In this document: positions 19,874 to 32,595 of the stretch, in pieces
Position numbering within the stretch: position 1 is the stretch's first letter
Layout of the letters: the number at the start of each line of letters is the position of its first letter
NCBI GenBank assembly: GCA_023525715.1
Contig: CM042012.1
Location: forward strand, 52,038,504-52,102,503
Direction: 5' to 3'
Length of the DNA stretch: 64,000 nt
From: Cichorium intybus
Taxonomy: Eukaryota > Streptophyta > Magnoliopsida > Asterales > Asteraceae
Made by a program: the position numbers and the translations under genes
Notes under the pieces: generated by a model
What the model was told of the DNA's origin: nothing
What the model saw: the letters and a program-made list of their open reading frames with translations, nothing else
Database searches by the model: none

Positions 19874-20379
19874 TTATTGATATGTTTTTAGATCAAATAT
19901 TTACCGAAAAGAAATCATTCGACGTCCTGGTCGAAATGTATTTCTTGAACACATGAATAAAAGTGAGATTTCTAATAAAATTGAAGACCAATTGAAATGA
20001 AGACCTAAAGAAAACCAACATTATATAATTATTTTATTGATAAATGATTTTTTCAATCCATTAGGCGTTTTTTGAAATATGACGTGTTCTACAGATGAAA
20101 ACTATTCTCTATAAGTAATTATTATTTGTTTTTCAAAAGGAAAATAGCAGAAAACAAATTACTCTTCCAAAGAAATATATTCACCGCCGCCACATGCATT
20201 ACATGTTTTTTGTACTATGGCTGCAAATTACTATTGCCTTTAACCAAAATAGCCGGCAAAGGAAAACGACGACCACCCGAAAAGTAGAAGCCAAAACGAT
20301 CTATTCGTCATCATACACAAGTTATTAAACTCTATGGGCTTTTGTTCATTTTATTGAAACATCGAACCGAACTGCATGG

Positions 20380-20380
<1 letters not shown>

Positions 20381-20450
<70 letters not shown>
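20381..20450. repeat. (TA)n microsatellite
   Basis: TA run of 70 bp just before the poly(A) side of the SINE at 20467. Confidence 0.97.
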
Positions 20451-20455
<5 letters not shown>

Positions 20456-20466
20456 AACAAGAATTT

Positions 20467-20732
20467 TTTTTTTTTTTAATAACCGAGGACCCCACCCGAC
20501 CCATCATTTGGATGACCCTGATGAAGCAACCTCGGGGCCCACGCACACCTGGCAGCAGGGTGGTCCGGGTCAATCACCTACGGGGGTAGAGAGGTGGTCA
20601 GTGGCCATCCCCTGATTGAAACCTAACACTCCCTATGGGAAAGGGAGGAAGTGGGATTAGAACTTGGAACCTCTTTATGGGGGAAGAGAAAGAGTCCAAA
20701 GCTTTATCCACTAGGCCATCAGGGTGATGGTT
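20467..20732 (-). mobile_element. tRNA-derived SINE
   Basis: On the minus strand the head has an A-box-like TGGCCTAGTGG and a B-box-like GGTTCCAAGTTCTAATCCC, the pol III promoter of tRNA-derived SINEs, and the element ends in a run of As (T run at 20466-20477 on the plus strand). AAGAATTT flanks both ends (20459-20466 and 20733-20740), a TSD of at least 8 bp. It sits about 80 bp upstream of the SDR start codon. Confidence 0.8.
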
Positions 20733-20812
20733 AAGAATTTATATATAGAGAAGCTATGCTTTATGGCTTAGGCTCTTGATATCCAAAGACAAATAAGCAA
20801 CAGACTCAGAAT

Positions 20813-21973
<1,161 letters not shown>

Positions 21974-22612
21974 GTTCAACATGCCGTCTTTGGCTAATTA
22001 TGCTTCGAAAATTTTAAATTTATAAATGTTGTATCGGGACAAAGTGCAGGTTTGTTCAATAATGGTTTTCTTTACATCAAATATTTAATAAAATAACTAT
22101 AAATACTTAAACATTGTATTTTATAGGTTTCGAGTCCAATATCACATATATAAATCTGGCATATATGACTCTATTTGGTAAAAGAAAAACGAATTGCTAA
22201 TAGATATTAATAACATAATGTAAAATCATGAAAATTCTGATGGTCAAAACGATGATAAATGTTGATTAGGGAGAACTTTGGTTCATGCATTTTGTAGTCA
22301 TTTTTTTGAACTTGCTCATTAAAAAAGTTATACATAGTTTTTTTTTTTTTTAACTTCATTTATATATTATATATTTCCATTTTAAACAAATAGTTGAGTG
22401 AAAAATAAAGTCAAAGAAAAATCAAGAACTGTAATTATTATATTTATTAAATTTAATTTTGAGGAATCTCCAACATCTACATATTAGATTATAGTGGAAT
22501 TTTATATTAAACTTTAAAAAAGAGAGTAAACAAATACTTCAACAAAACAAGCTCTTTCATTTTTGTTACTAAAAAATTGTTAAAAGGGAACATGGCTAAA
22601 CGTTACAAAATG
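21974..22612. other. SDR 3' flank, noncoding
   Basis: 3' UTR and AT-rich DNA. No other gene seen. Confidence 0.6.
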
Positions 22613-24160
22613 ATTAATTATTATTCCAATCTTCTTTTGATGAATAACCATTTGTATTTCATAACATATGTAATTGTTTTAAGTTTTATTTTTTAAACAT
22701 GACTACTTAACTTTTTGGATGAAAGGAACTACAAAACTGTGATGATTTTATACGTAGATGCAGGGCCGGCCTTAAGGGGTGCGATGTGTGTGACCATACA
22801 GAGCCTGTGTCGTTTTGGGGCTGAAAAAAATTACGTTTAGTATATTAGTGACGGAAAAATTCGTCAGTATCCGTTGCTAAAAACCATTGCGACTGATTAG
22901 TGGCAGAATATTAACATTTTGTCAATGTCAAGTGACTTATTCGTCGTTAATTCTTTACAAAAATCCATCATGAATACGTTTTCCGTCACTAATATCTTCG
23001 TCGCTAAAAGAAAATATATTTAACGCATTTTTTTTAATATTCACACAGGGTTTTCAAAAACAACAAAACGGCCATGCATAAATACAATACAAATTACTTA
23101 TATAAGAATCAAATTGAAGGCTTCATCCATAATAATAAAAATATAACTTTGGGTTTTATCTTTTGGTTTATACAAAAACTTTACGGCCATTTAAATCTTT
23201 GAATTAACGAAATCCACAAATATGATGTTTTTATTAGTAGATGCAAGACACATGTACCTATACAAGTATAAAATTGAAGGTTATTATAATTATAATATAC
23301 AACTTTGTGTTTTAGCTTTTGGTTTATGCAAGAACTAAACGGTCAGTTAAAATTTTGGATGAAAATAAATCAAAAAATGTGATGATTTTATTAGTATATG
23401 CAAGACAAATTTACCTATATAATTAAGAATAAAATTGAAGGTTTTTATAATAATAAAATACAACTTTTAAATTTTAGCTTTTGGTTTATACAACAACTTG
23501 ATGGCCATATAAATTTTTGGATGAAAAGAAATCCGATGATTTTATTAGTAGATGCAAGATAAATTTAATTATAAAAGAAAAACATTGAAGGTTTTTATAA
23601 TAATACTATACAACTTTAACTTTTAGTTTTTGGGTTATGCAAGAACTTGACGGCCATTTAAATTTTTGGATGAAATGAAATCCAAAAATGTGACGATTTT
23701 ATTAGTAGATGCAAGGCAAGTTTACTTAGGCTAGTGGGAGTATCCATTACATTGCCCAAATGTGATGGCGCCACGTCATCGCCATGTAGGATTTTACCCC
23801 ATCATACTCCATCACATTACTCATTTTAGGCTGAAGGGTGTGCAAGACTCTCATGACAACTCAAGACTCCCGTCACGTCATCGTCATGTCACCAAGACTC
23901 CCAAGGCTTCCACTAGGGGTGTGCAAGACTCCCATGACTACCCTTTTAATTTCCACGTCACATTTTTATTTTACGTTTTTTTAATTAAAACCAAACATTA
24001 AAAATTAAATAAAACCCACAATATTCAAATTAAAAATAAAAGACATTACATAAAATTAAAAATAAAAAAAACGACATTGCATGAAATTAAAAAAAAACCG
24101 ACAATTCCTAAATTTAAAAAAACATACAAAACGACAATTCCTAAATTTTTTTAAAAAAAA

Positions 24161-25246
24161 CTACTTGTTCAAATATTTCTTCCGTGTTCGTTCCGTCATC
24201 AATCGGATCGCCTCGAGGTCCTCTTCGGTCCCGGATCGGCTAAACAACACGTAATCCAACTGCGATTCCGCAATTTCGTTGTGGCGGTAGAATTGTTCAA
24301 CGAGCCGGTCGACCTTTTCCTCGACATCGTCTTTCGAAGACGAGCCGGAGGCATCTCGGCTTGCTCTTTTAACTCGGTCGCGGCCGATGGGGCGTCTAGG
24401 CGGAGGCATCTCGGGTTGTGGTTCGCTTTCGTCATCGAGGTCGATCGGGTCTCGAGCGTCGGAAAGGTCGTCATCCGGGGTCCTCCCACGTTTGGAACCC
24501 GAGCTCGAGCAAGGGGAATCGGGAGTTTGTAGTCATTTACGCCCGGTACGCATCAACTCCCAACTTCGCATATGTTTAAACGGTTTCCCGACAACTCGCG
24601 TATATTGTTCCATTGCCGTTGTGAAAATCCCAAAATCGTTCTCGCCACTTCGTCGCATGTTCACCAAATTGTTGTAAAGGCCGTTGAACTTGGTGCATTC
24701 GACACGAAGTTTTCGCCACTTTCCCGTAATACCGTCGTTGTTTCGGTACGCCCCACGACCCATCGCCTCGTGATAGTGGTCTAAAATGCGTTCCCACAAC
24801 GCTTTGGAACTTTGGCTATTTCCTTTTCTCGAATCCATGGAAATAGCGAGCCACGATTTGACCACTTGAACCTCTTCGTCGGTCATCCACGGAACCTTCG
24901 CCTCTTGCGTGTTTCGCGTTTTGTTCCTTTGACTATTATTTTTCTTTTTCTTTTTGGAGGAAGACGTGGGGGCTTGTGTTTCCATGACGACCTCTTCGGG
25001 TGACGCTTGTGGCGGTAGAGATGGAAGCGGTGGCGATTCTAATAGAAACGGTTGTTGGAAGGGTGTGTACGGGTAAGGTGGTTGCGGGTATTGATATTGG
25101 TTCGGTGGTGGATATGGAAACGGGTATTGCGGTTGTTGGGACAAACCCGAAAGCATACTCGTAAAAGTGCAATTCGGGGAAAAGTTGAAGTTGTATTCGC
25201 CGCGGGGCGTGTTTGGATTTGACGGGTTGTTCGGATCGTTATCCAT
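24161..25246 (-). pseudogene. PIF/Harbinger ORF1 (Myb/trihelix-like DNA-binding protein) with one internal stop
   Basis: A single minus-strand frame of 362 codons runs from ATG at 25246 to TAA at 24161, broken only by TGA at 24533-24535. The N-terminal 100 residues are Pro/Gln/Tyr-rich, followed by a Lys-rich nuclear-localisation-like stretch (SSSKKKKKNNSQRNKTRN). Residues about 119-180 match the Myb/trihelix domain of Harbinger ORF1 proteins (VPWMTDEEVQVVKSWLAISM ... GKWRKLRVECTKFNGLYNNL). After the stop comes an acidic and basic tail with a predicted coiled coil (DVEEKVDRLVEQFYRHNEIA). In this family ORF1 brings the transposase to the element ends and into the nucleus. Plant genomes often mis-annotate such ORFs as glutathione S-transferase T3-like or NAM-associated proteins. 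The stop makes the product truncated after the DNA-binding domain. Confidence 0.85.
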
Positions 25247-25499
25247 AATTTCAAAATATGAGATGTGTGTTTTGTATGTGTGTAAAAAGTTGATAAATGT
25301 GTGTAAAAATGAATGGAATGCGGTTTATATTTATAGTAGGTAAAAAAATATTTTTATAAATTCCAATGGCTAATAACGGTTATAATTTTGAATTTTTGGC
25401 TGTCTTCACGCGTTCACCGGATGACAACGCCTGGATGCCGGGCTTCGAGGATGCGAGGGGGGGCGCGGTGTTTGCCGCGTCCTTCTGCTGATGTGGAGA

Positions 25500-26085
25500 A
25501 CACGCCCTAGGCCGCGTGTGGCACACCCCTCGGTCTTATACCCATCACATTTTCATCACACCACATCATCTTTTTAATTAAAAAAATTCAAAAATAATTT
25601 AAAACATAATTTTTAAATTAAAAACCATTACATTAAAAAATAAAATTACACTAAAATTAAAAAACAACAAAAAAAACCACCGCAGGGCGATTCAAGATTC
25701 GGATATTGACGCAGGTCAAGTTTAATCCGAACGGATCATACTCGCGGTTTTGGTTAGAAGGTGGGGTGTTTGGATTTTGTTCCATTGCAAAAAATGTTTG
25801 AATATTTGTGTATTTGAGGTTAAAAAGATAAAGAAGATGTGTGTATTTGAGGTTAAAAAGATGTGTTTATATATATGTGTAAATGTAGGTAATTTAAAAA
25901 AAGGTAAATTTTTTTTAAATATTGTAGTCGTTAAACGGCTAGTTTCCTCTCATTTGTCGTGATGCAGCGTGAAATGGAACACGGATGACCACGAACACGG
26001 CCCATCACGGTCACACGGGGCGGTGTGCACGTCGTGATGGGTGCCACCGTGTCCATCACGGTCCCTCTGTGATCGATACTCCCAA
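25500..26085 (-). repeat. Deleted relative of the Harbinger ORF1 unit
   Basis: The minus strand from 25785 reads MEQNPNTPPSNQNREYDPFG, resembling the start of the intact ORF1 (MDNDPNNPSNPNTPRGEYNF). Its upstream DNA resembles the ORF1 5' flank. The frame soon ends. Sequence at 25530-25570 resembles the left subterminal region of the element (CCCATCACATTTTCATCACA). This suggests a composite of two related elements sharing one pair of ends. Confidence 0.5.
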
Positions 26086-26712
26086 ACGTCTTATATAAGA
26101 ATAAAATCGAAGGTTTTTATAATAATATTGTACAACTTTTAAGTGTTAGCTTTTGTTTTATGCAAGAATTTGAGGGCCATTTAGATTTTGGATGAAAAGA
26201 AATCTAAAATATGATGATTCTATTAGTACATGCAAGACAAATTTACATAGGGGGTGTTTGTGATTGCTTTTTTGAAGTGTTTAATATTTATTGACTTATT
26301 ATGACTTGATATTAGTGATAATGAGTTTTAAGTGTTTTTATTAACTCAAATAAGAAGTTTTTAATAAGTTAATTGTTGCTTACTAATCGACTTATTTAAT
26401 GAGTTTTTGATAAATTGTTTTCTCATTATACACATAAGTATTGTTTATAAATACTATAAATAACATATTAACCTATTATATTTTGGTACCGAATAAGCTA
26501 AACAAACACTTTTTAATACTATATTTTGACACCGGATAAACTAATAAACATTTTTAATGAAAAGCATAACTTGTTTTATATAAACAATCTAAAACACCCC
26601 CTTTTATAAGAAAAAAATTAAAGATTCTATAAGAATAAAATACAACTTTAAGTTTTAGCTTTTGATTCATGCAAGAACTTGACCGCAGCGCGTATTTAAG
26701 TTTTCCTAATTG

Positions 26713-27551
26713 CGTATATACAGTATCCACCATTGCCTTTTGTTTTATTTCTTTTCTTCATAAGTTTAGCCTATAAAGGAAACGATTCTAACTTTAAAGT
26801 TAATTCATGCCATTTTTTTCTGAGCAATGTCCGCACGTGTATTTGTTACTAATGAAGTGCCTAGAGTTACTTAGTTTTTGTTATAATAACTACTTATGGC
26901 ATGATAATAAGATTTATTTGTATTATATTTAGTTGAATTGTTATCATATAAGGCATCACCTTATTAAATTAATTCAGGTTTGATTCTATGTGTTACAGCC
27001 CATTGATTGGGCCCAAACGATAGAAATAAATTGGTTTGACGGTCGATCGACAGGTCGGCTGGAGGCTCCGTGAAGATTCCTAGTTTACTTTTACACAACT
27101 TCAACTTAACATGACATTTAATACAAACTAGTATTTGGACTCTACGCACCATGCTGCGGAAGTCCGGTATATTGAAAAACGCATCTCGACAAAAAAACAA
27201 ATTATATAAGAGACGAAAAATGTAATTTTAAAATATAATAAGGGACCGGAATCGCAACTTACGAAATAATAATAATGTAACTTTATAATAAAATAGAGAT
27301 GAAAACAATTAATTCGAAATTAGTTAAGGGGAAAAAAACATAAATATAAAAGCTTGCTAAAAGAAGAATAAAAAATTGTTATTTCCAAATAGAAGCTTAT
27401 TTGGATTTATACCAAATGTATTAGCAATTATACTATAATCTGAATTTAGTAATTATGGTTCTGAAAAAAGCAAACCAAATGAACAGTAAAAAAGTCTCAC
27501 AGAGCCGGATTTGCAAATTAATTTATATATAATTCCCTCTACACACATAAA
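26713..27551. other. Noncoding DNA without recognised features
   Basis: AT-rich with short open frames only. Confidence 0.5.
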
Positions 27552-27562
27552 CTAGTACCTAG

Positions 27563-27726
27563 TTTTTTTTTGTTTTTTTTTTTGAACGGCAAATCTATCA
27601 TACTCCTACTCATACTCTAATTCACCTTAAATCCATCTATTCCCCTAGTGGGGATTGAACCCTCAACCTCAAGGTTGGAGGGCGACGCCTTACCACTTGG
27701 CCAACAGACCATTGGCTTCTATTCAC
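27563..27726 (-). mobile_element. tRNA-derived SINE with TSD
   Basis: The minus strand shows an A-box-like TGGCCAAGTGG, B-box-like GGTTCAATCCC, and an A-rich 3' tail (T run at 27562-27582 on the plus strand). CTAGTACCTAG at 27552-27562 and at 27727-27737 is a perfect 11-bp TSD. Confidence 0.88.
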
Positions 27727-27884
27727 CTAGTACCTAGTTATGTAGTTTTTTTTAGGTAAATAGTCTCCGTTCTATTTAAACTTCTAATTCAAACATTTAT
27801 CTCAAAATGCACCATGCGAAATATGTGAAAGACTTAAGTCCTATTAGCTTAATCAATTGACAACAAAATTATTGGAACACTTTT

Positions 27885-28038
27885 AGCTAATTGGTTACAC
27901 GGATATTGACTTTTTGTTAGTTTTGAGCAGTCAGCTTTCATAAAAGGACGTCAAATTTTAGATGGGCCTCTTAATGTGATAGATGTCATCTCTTGGTGCA
28001 AGGCCAAGAATAGGGAAGCCATGGTCGCCAAGGTCGAC
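27885..28038 (+). pseudogene. LINE reverse transcriptase fragment
   Basis: The plus strand reads FEQSAFIKGRQILDGPLNVI followed by ISWCKAKNREAMVAKVD, the conserved segment of L1-type RT between motifs 1 and 2, as in the longer LINE at 54.7 kb. Only about 50 codons remain, cut at 28038 by an LTR-like TGTTGG. Confidence 0.75.
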
Positions 28039-28154
28039 TTGTTGGAAAACAACACATTATTGTGGCCTAATACTATATTGTAATATTTATTATATGTTAG
28101 GTATTTTTATATTAGGTACCATAATGTTTGTCATAATAACATTCCATGTCCTTA

Positions 28155-28456
28155 GACTTACGCTATGTTCCCGAGTCTCATTTAATGAGAGAAATGAAAA
28201 GAAGTGGATGAAATTGAGAGGAAAAAGAAACTTTTTGATTTTCCTGAGTTTTTTTTACGGAAGAAAGTGGAAAGAAGATAATGAAAGATGATGGATAATA
28301 TTCCCTCCTAACTTTCCTTCCTATTTGAAAGGATTTGGAGAGAAATGAAATGACCGGTAAAATAACATTTAATTATCAATTTCTTTTCTCTGCCTTTCAA
28401 CTCAGGAACACATAAAATGTTCATTTTTTATTTTCTTTTAACTCGGGAACACGAAA
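28155..28456. mobile_element. MITE-like inverted-repeat element
   Basis: Left arm ATGTTCCCGAGT and right arm ACTCGGGAACACGAAAG are inverted copies; the interior is rich in GAGAAATGAAA and its complement. About 300 bp with no coding. TSD not identified. Confidence 0.6.
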
Positions 28457-28484
28457 GTATAACTTTCTTTTCCTTTCCTTTCCC

Positions 28485-29299
28485 TTATTTTCTCCAATTC
28501 CTTTCTTTTCTCTCCATGTTTGGGATGGGGATGATCTCCATTCTTTCACGGCAATGAGTAATATGTTCCTTAGGATCCATACGTCCACCGTACAACATCA
28601 TGTTAAGTGTCTGGAATATCTTCGGAATCTTTACATCACTGATGTTTGGTGCGAATCTTGACAATCGGTGACTTGTAGGGGACACCTCAGGGATCAGTGA
28701 GACTACTCCAGGAACAACAAAGATCATTTTCCTAAGCTGCCAGATTTCCCGTTCTACTATGGGACTCATACATGCATTTTGGTTAGTATTCAAGATAGTA
28801 TCATTATTAAAAGTACCAGAGTTAAGGTTAGGAGTCACGAAGATTCCGTCCAGTTGTATCGGATCTTCGTTTCTCGTAATAGAGGTAATGTGATCCGCCA
28901 TTGTGGCGCTGTCCTTGGGAATCATATATTCGTTGGGGGCTCGCGAGGATCCTCCTAATTTTCGAAGTTCAAACTCCTTGGGACCAGCAGAGTGATTCTT
29001 GCAATAGACGATGGCGGGATACTTCTGATGGAATTCCTCAGTTCAGCTCTCAGTTGATCCATTTCCCTCAGCACGTTCCGATTGTTCTCATTTTGCTTCC
29101 TCACGTGATCAGTCAGTTGGTTTAAAGTGATCATCAGATCTTCATTGGAAATCATAATAGGAGGTGGTGGAAAAGTTCCTTTGACAGTATGTTGGGCAAC
29201 ATTCCCTGCAGTGATAGCTGAAGATCTGGAGACGGATCCTGAGACCCTGACTTGAGGATCCGTGGCTAATGGCGCTGATAAAGGAGGGATCCTTGACAT
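28485..29299 (-). pseudogene. Ty3/Gypsy gag fragment
   Basis: Two minus-strand frames (29299-28955 and 28925-28485) form the N-terminal part of a gag polyprotein: a Gln/Asn-rich coiled segment (NQLTDHVRKQNENNRNVLRE) and the start of the gag domain (PKIFQTLNMMLYGGRMDPKE). A frame change separates them. No protease or pol follows, so this is a 3'-truncated remnant. Confidence 0.75.
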
Positions 29300-29418
29300 C
29301 TACGAGGGTGTTGAGGTCGAGGATGAGATAGGAAATATAGTCATGGTTTCAAGGGTGATTTGTAAGGTTAAAATTATATGAGAAAATGACACCACGACCC
29401 CTACGGTGGGTGCCAAAT

Positions 29419-29995
29419 TGTTTTGGTAAAAAATGTGCTTAAACCAAATTAGTTAGAGCTGTGGTGTTAGGCTTAGGATCCTTAAAAGGATCTTGAAATG
29501 TTAACACGGGGATCTTACGAGGAAAGCCCTTGTTCCAATTAAGGATCTCTAACACAAAAACCTCGGGAACCAGAAATGCCCGGTTGACTTGTGTTGATTT
29601 TATTGAAAAAAGAAAAATAAGTACAATTGTTCGTTACAATGAGAGTAGAAAATAACAGAGTGTAGTCGTAGTAACGTGTCGTGTGTGTGAAATGCGTACA
29701 ACTGCTTATTTATACTAGAACTAGCTAACTAAATCCCTAGAATCTCGGCATAATCTTCTGATCTGAGATCCTTGCTAATTTTTTAGTCACCGAATATATT
29801 CGATTGGAACGTCTTCTCCGAGTTTATTGGTGTCATATCGAATTGACGGGGTCCAATTTGACTAAATCTTGACCTGAATGGAATAAGCCATTGTACAAAC
29901 CTGGTAAGATAACGGTTAGATTTAATCAGGATCCTGGCCAAGATCCTTAGTCAAGATCTTGCCCAAGATCCTCACTGGGATCCTTGTGAAAAATT
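29419..29995 (-). repeat. LTR-like region of the Gypsy fragment
   Basis: On the minus strand TTTGGCACCCACCGTAGGG follows a CA terminus at 29419, the usual junction between LTR and leader in Tat-like Gypsy elements, and the gag fragment follows. The region contains many GGATC words, including overlapping inverted repeats at 29931-29993 (GGATCCTGGCCAAGATCC). The outer LTR edge could not be fixed. Confidence 0.5.
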
Positions 29996-30771
29996 CTACC
30001 CTTAAAAGATCCCACTTGGTTTTGGGGAGTTGATGAAGATGGCAAGAGAACTATAAATAGAGTTCATCTATAATGTATCCACCAACAAGATTGAGGCACT
30101 AGGAATGCTAGTTCCTTTTTGTATTAGTGACTTCTTAAGCCTTTAAGTGCTTAACACATTTAAGCACTAAAGGAGAACCACCTAGAACCACCAAACTTGC
30201 AACTAGTTTCAAAAACCAAAGCAAGAAAGGGGAGGAGGAGGGTGGACAGTTTCAAGAGGGGGAGAAGAAATGCTCCAACCTAAAACTCTTGCAAACACTC
30301 TCTTATATAGTCTTACAAAAGATCTACAACCCATGCTTTCATTTAATGCTAATGTGGAATGTTTGTTAGAGGTATGGCGTGTAAGAGGGAGGATGCTTGC
30401 CTCCCGCTCACCATTGAAAACCGTCAGCCATGAGGTGGGGAATTGAGTGTGGAAGTGACTTTGGTTACACTAACCAAATGTACTTATGTAACTAGAAAGT
30501 TGAATGGAAACCAAAGTGTCCAAAACTTTGTACATGATTTATTAAATCATACCATATGATATAATAACTAGTTTACACTTTCTTGATTTATTATTTTCAT
30601 AAACTAATAATTATCTCATAAATAAATACAATATTTGATTATTTATTAATAATCATATTAATAATAAATATTAAATATGTGCCAACTTGCTTAAGGTGTG
30701 ACCCTATAGGATCATATGTTAATGGCAAATATCATTCTAAAATGATTTTTGAGCATATAGATCCAACAATC

Positions 30772-31160
30772 TCCCACTTGCACAAGATTCATTATAGATT
30801 GACATAGACAGTGGTTGACGTCTAGCAATAGACCACTGCCCCCAATGACACACGACGAGGTGCCATCCAGCAACAACCAATTCCAAGTGCTCCAAGCCAT
30901 AATTGGTTATAAGGTAATGATATGAGTTATCTCTTTGTTACAGACATCATGTTGAACATGAGACATGGATCGCAATCAATCTCATATGATATCATTTATC
31001 CTTTTGTTCCATTCCAGTTATAGAGTTCATTCCCGCAATAAAACTCAAATTTCATTCCAACAATATGCAATCAATCTCATATGGTATCATTTATCCCTTT
31101 GTTCCATTCCAGTTATAGAGTTCATTCCAACAATAAAACTCAAATTTCATTCCAACAATA
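30772..31160 (-). repeat. Copia 3' noncoding region with a 96-bp tandem duplication
   Basis: Sequence beyond the purine tract resembles that beyond the Copia polypurine tract at 55767-56000 (both contain GAGACATGGAT followed by GATCAATCTCA or GCAATCAATCTCA). A unit beginning CAATCAATCTCATATG at 30972 is repeated at 31068. Confidence 0.6.
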
Positions 31161-32540
31161 ATTTACATATTTGGTCCTTACCATTACAAAAGAATAAAGA
31201 AAACCATAGCTATCACAAACACAATGAAAATCATAACAGTTAATAAAAACCAAAGCAATCACATTAATTTACCATATTTGGTCGATAAACATAATGAAAA
31301 CCAGTAAGTACCATAGTTAGACTACCTTAACCATCACATAATTATCAAAACCATCTAATCCATTAACACAATGCATTGTGTATTAAAATTTACCAAAATA
31401 TATTTCATTAACTACCATAACCATTAAAGATGATCCATAATCAACTACATAACAATTAGGGTGGTTAATCAACATATTCCATGATCTGTAAATGTTCCCA
31501 CATACTACCATCCGATCGACTAATAATAACCCTTAAAAATCAAATGAAAACTATCGATGGAACTACATTAACTAAAACAACAAAATAAACCACATCCGCA
31601 AAACAAAATTGCCCACATAATAACGATTAGATGCAGGACTTAATGAAACATTAACATAGTTAACCAACCACCCATCCACAAACAACACCCACCACTGTTG
31701 ATATCAGGGAGCACTCGCACCACACCGTCTTCTTCTTCATCTTAGCCATTTCTTCTTACGTTCGATGTAAATCTTCCATTTCCTCTTACGTTATCAACAT
31801 CTCAGCTTTCATTAGGTTATGTTCACTTATCGTATTTTGTATCAGTTCCTTCATCTTCACCATCTTTGAATAAACTTCCATTGTTAGCAAGTCACAGGTG
31901 CAACTGGATGGCGAGAGGAGTTCGCCAGCATAGAAGTGAAGGCTGTTGTTCGAGCTTTGACCGGATCGAGCCATCGTGAACAATTTTAAATAGTTTGCGG
32001 GCTCTTCAACTCTCGGTCTTGCTTTTGTCGAATGACGGTAACTAATTGTCTAACTCGATTCAAATAAGGGAAGCAACTGGTTATTGTAAAATTTATTCCC
32101 TTAAAGGACAAGAAAAAAGTTCGCGAACCATTTTAGCCAGAAAGTAAAAATTTAATAAGCTGCAATGTCATTTTGCTTTAAATCAACCGAGCTATTTGAT
32201 TATCATTCATTTTGATTACTTGAATTTGGATAACCATTTATTTTCAATTTAAAATTTCAAAAAAGGAGGGTGAGAATAGTCAAACTAAACTAGCTAAGAC
32301 CCTAAAAGGTTTAGCATTAAGAAATTTGAAAAATGTTTGGCAAGATCATAATGGTTTAGTAGTTATTTGGTTCTTTAAAAATAATAAGTATTACATCTTT
32401 TTTTATATATAATTCTGAAAAAGGGTAAACATATATGTTATTTTATTTAAAATTCAATTGGCTTTTGATTCTTTACTTTCTGGCTGACCAGACCCACGTT
32501 ACCAGTATTACTCATTCCTGCCTTTTCGATCAAAGCTTTC
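31161..32540. other. Intergenic DNA upstream of the GH17 gene
   Basis: No gene supported. The minus-strand open frame of 65 codons at 31786-31983 contains a Met/Leu-rich helix-like end but matches nothing recognised. Confidence 0.5.
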
Positions 32541-32551
32541 CCAAAACCCCC

Positions 32552-32557
32552 TATAAA
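32552..32557 (+). promoter_or_regulatory. TATA box of the GH17 gene
   Basis: TATAAA lies 44 bp before the ATG, implying a very short 5' UTR of roughly 10-15 bases. Confidence 0.7.
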
Positions 32558-32595
32558 ATCACTCCAAAAATTCACCCAAAATTCAACCGTTAACA

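Larger units (their letters stand above)
23729..26090. mobile_element. PIF/Harbinger element with ORF1 only, 2362 bp
   Basis: TTA at 23726-23728 and 26091-26093 is the TSD; the empty site is preserved in copy A at about 1097 (TTG there). Left end GGCTAGTGGGAGTATCC and inverted right end GACGTTTGGGAGTATCG share TGGGAGTATC. It encodes an ORF1-type Myb/trihelix protein on the minus strand but no DDE transposase, so it needs a partner element. Its right 0.6 kb looks like a second, internally deleted relative. Confidence 0.88.
22613..26712. repeat. Duplicated block, copy B, interrupted by a Harbinger element
   Basis: 22613-23728 matches 1-1099, 26094-26586 matches 1100-1598, and 26587-26712 matches 15430-15556. 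The two copies are in the same orientation. Copy B has the Harbinger insertion that copy A lacks, and copy A has the 13.8-kb insertion that copy B lacks, so both insertions followed the duplication. Confidence 0.85.
28039..30770 (-). mobile_element. Probable Copia 3' LTR split by other insertions
   Basis: The left edge TGTTGGAAAACA and right edge GATCCAACA fit LTR termini (TGTTGG...CCAACA), and the minus strand has a purine run CAAGTGGGAGAT just outside 30770, giving a minus-oriented 3' LTR. A MITE and a Gypsy fragment appear nested within. A TATA-like TATAAATAG at 30053 reads on the plus strand, which does not fit this orientation, so the assignment is tentative. Confidence 0.4.

Noticed and set aside
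19723..19956. 77-codon frame
   Set aside because: It spans the right end of a Tourist-like element and has no known domain.
20660..20730. Possible tRNA gene (A-box and B-box-like motifs), also at 27640-27715
   Set aside because: No cloverleaf can be formed, and poly(A) tails plus target duplications show SINEs.
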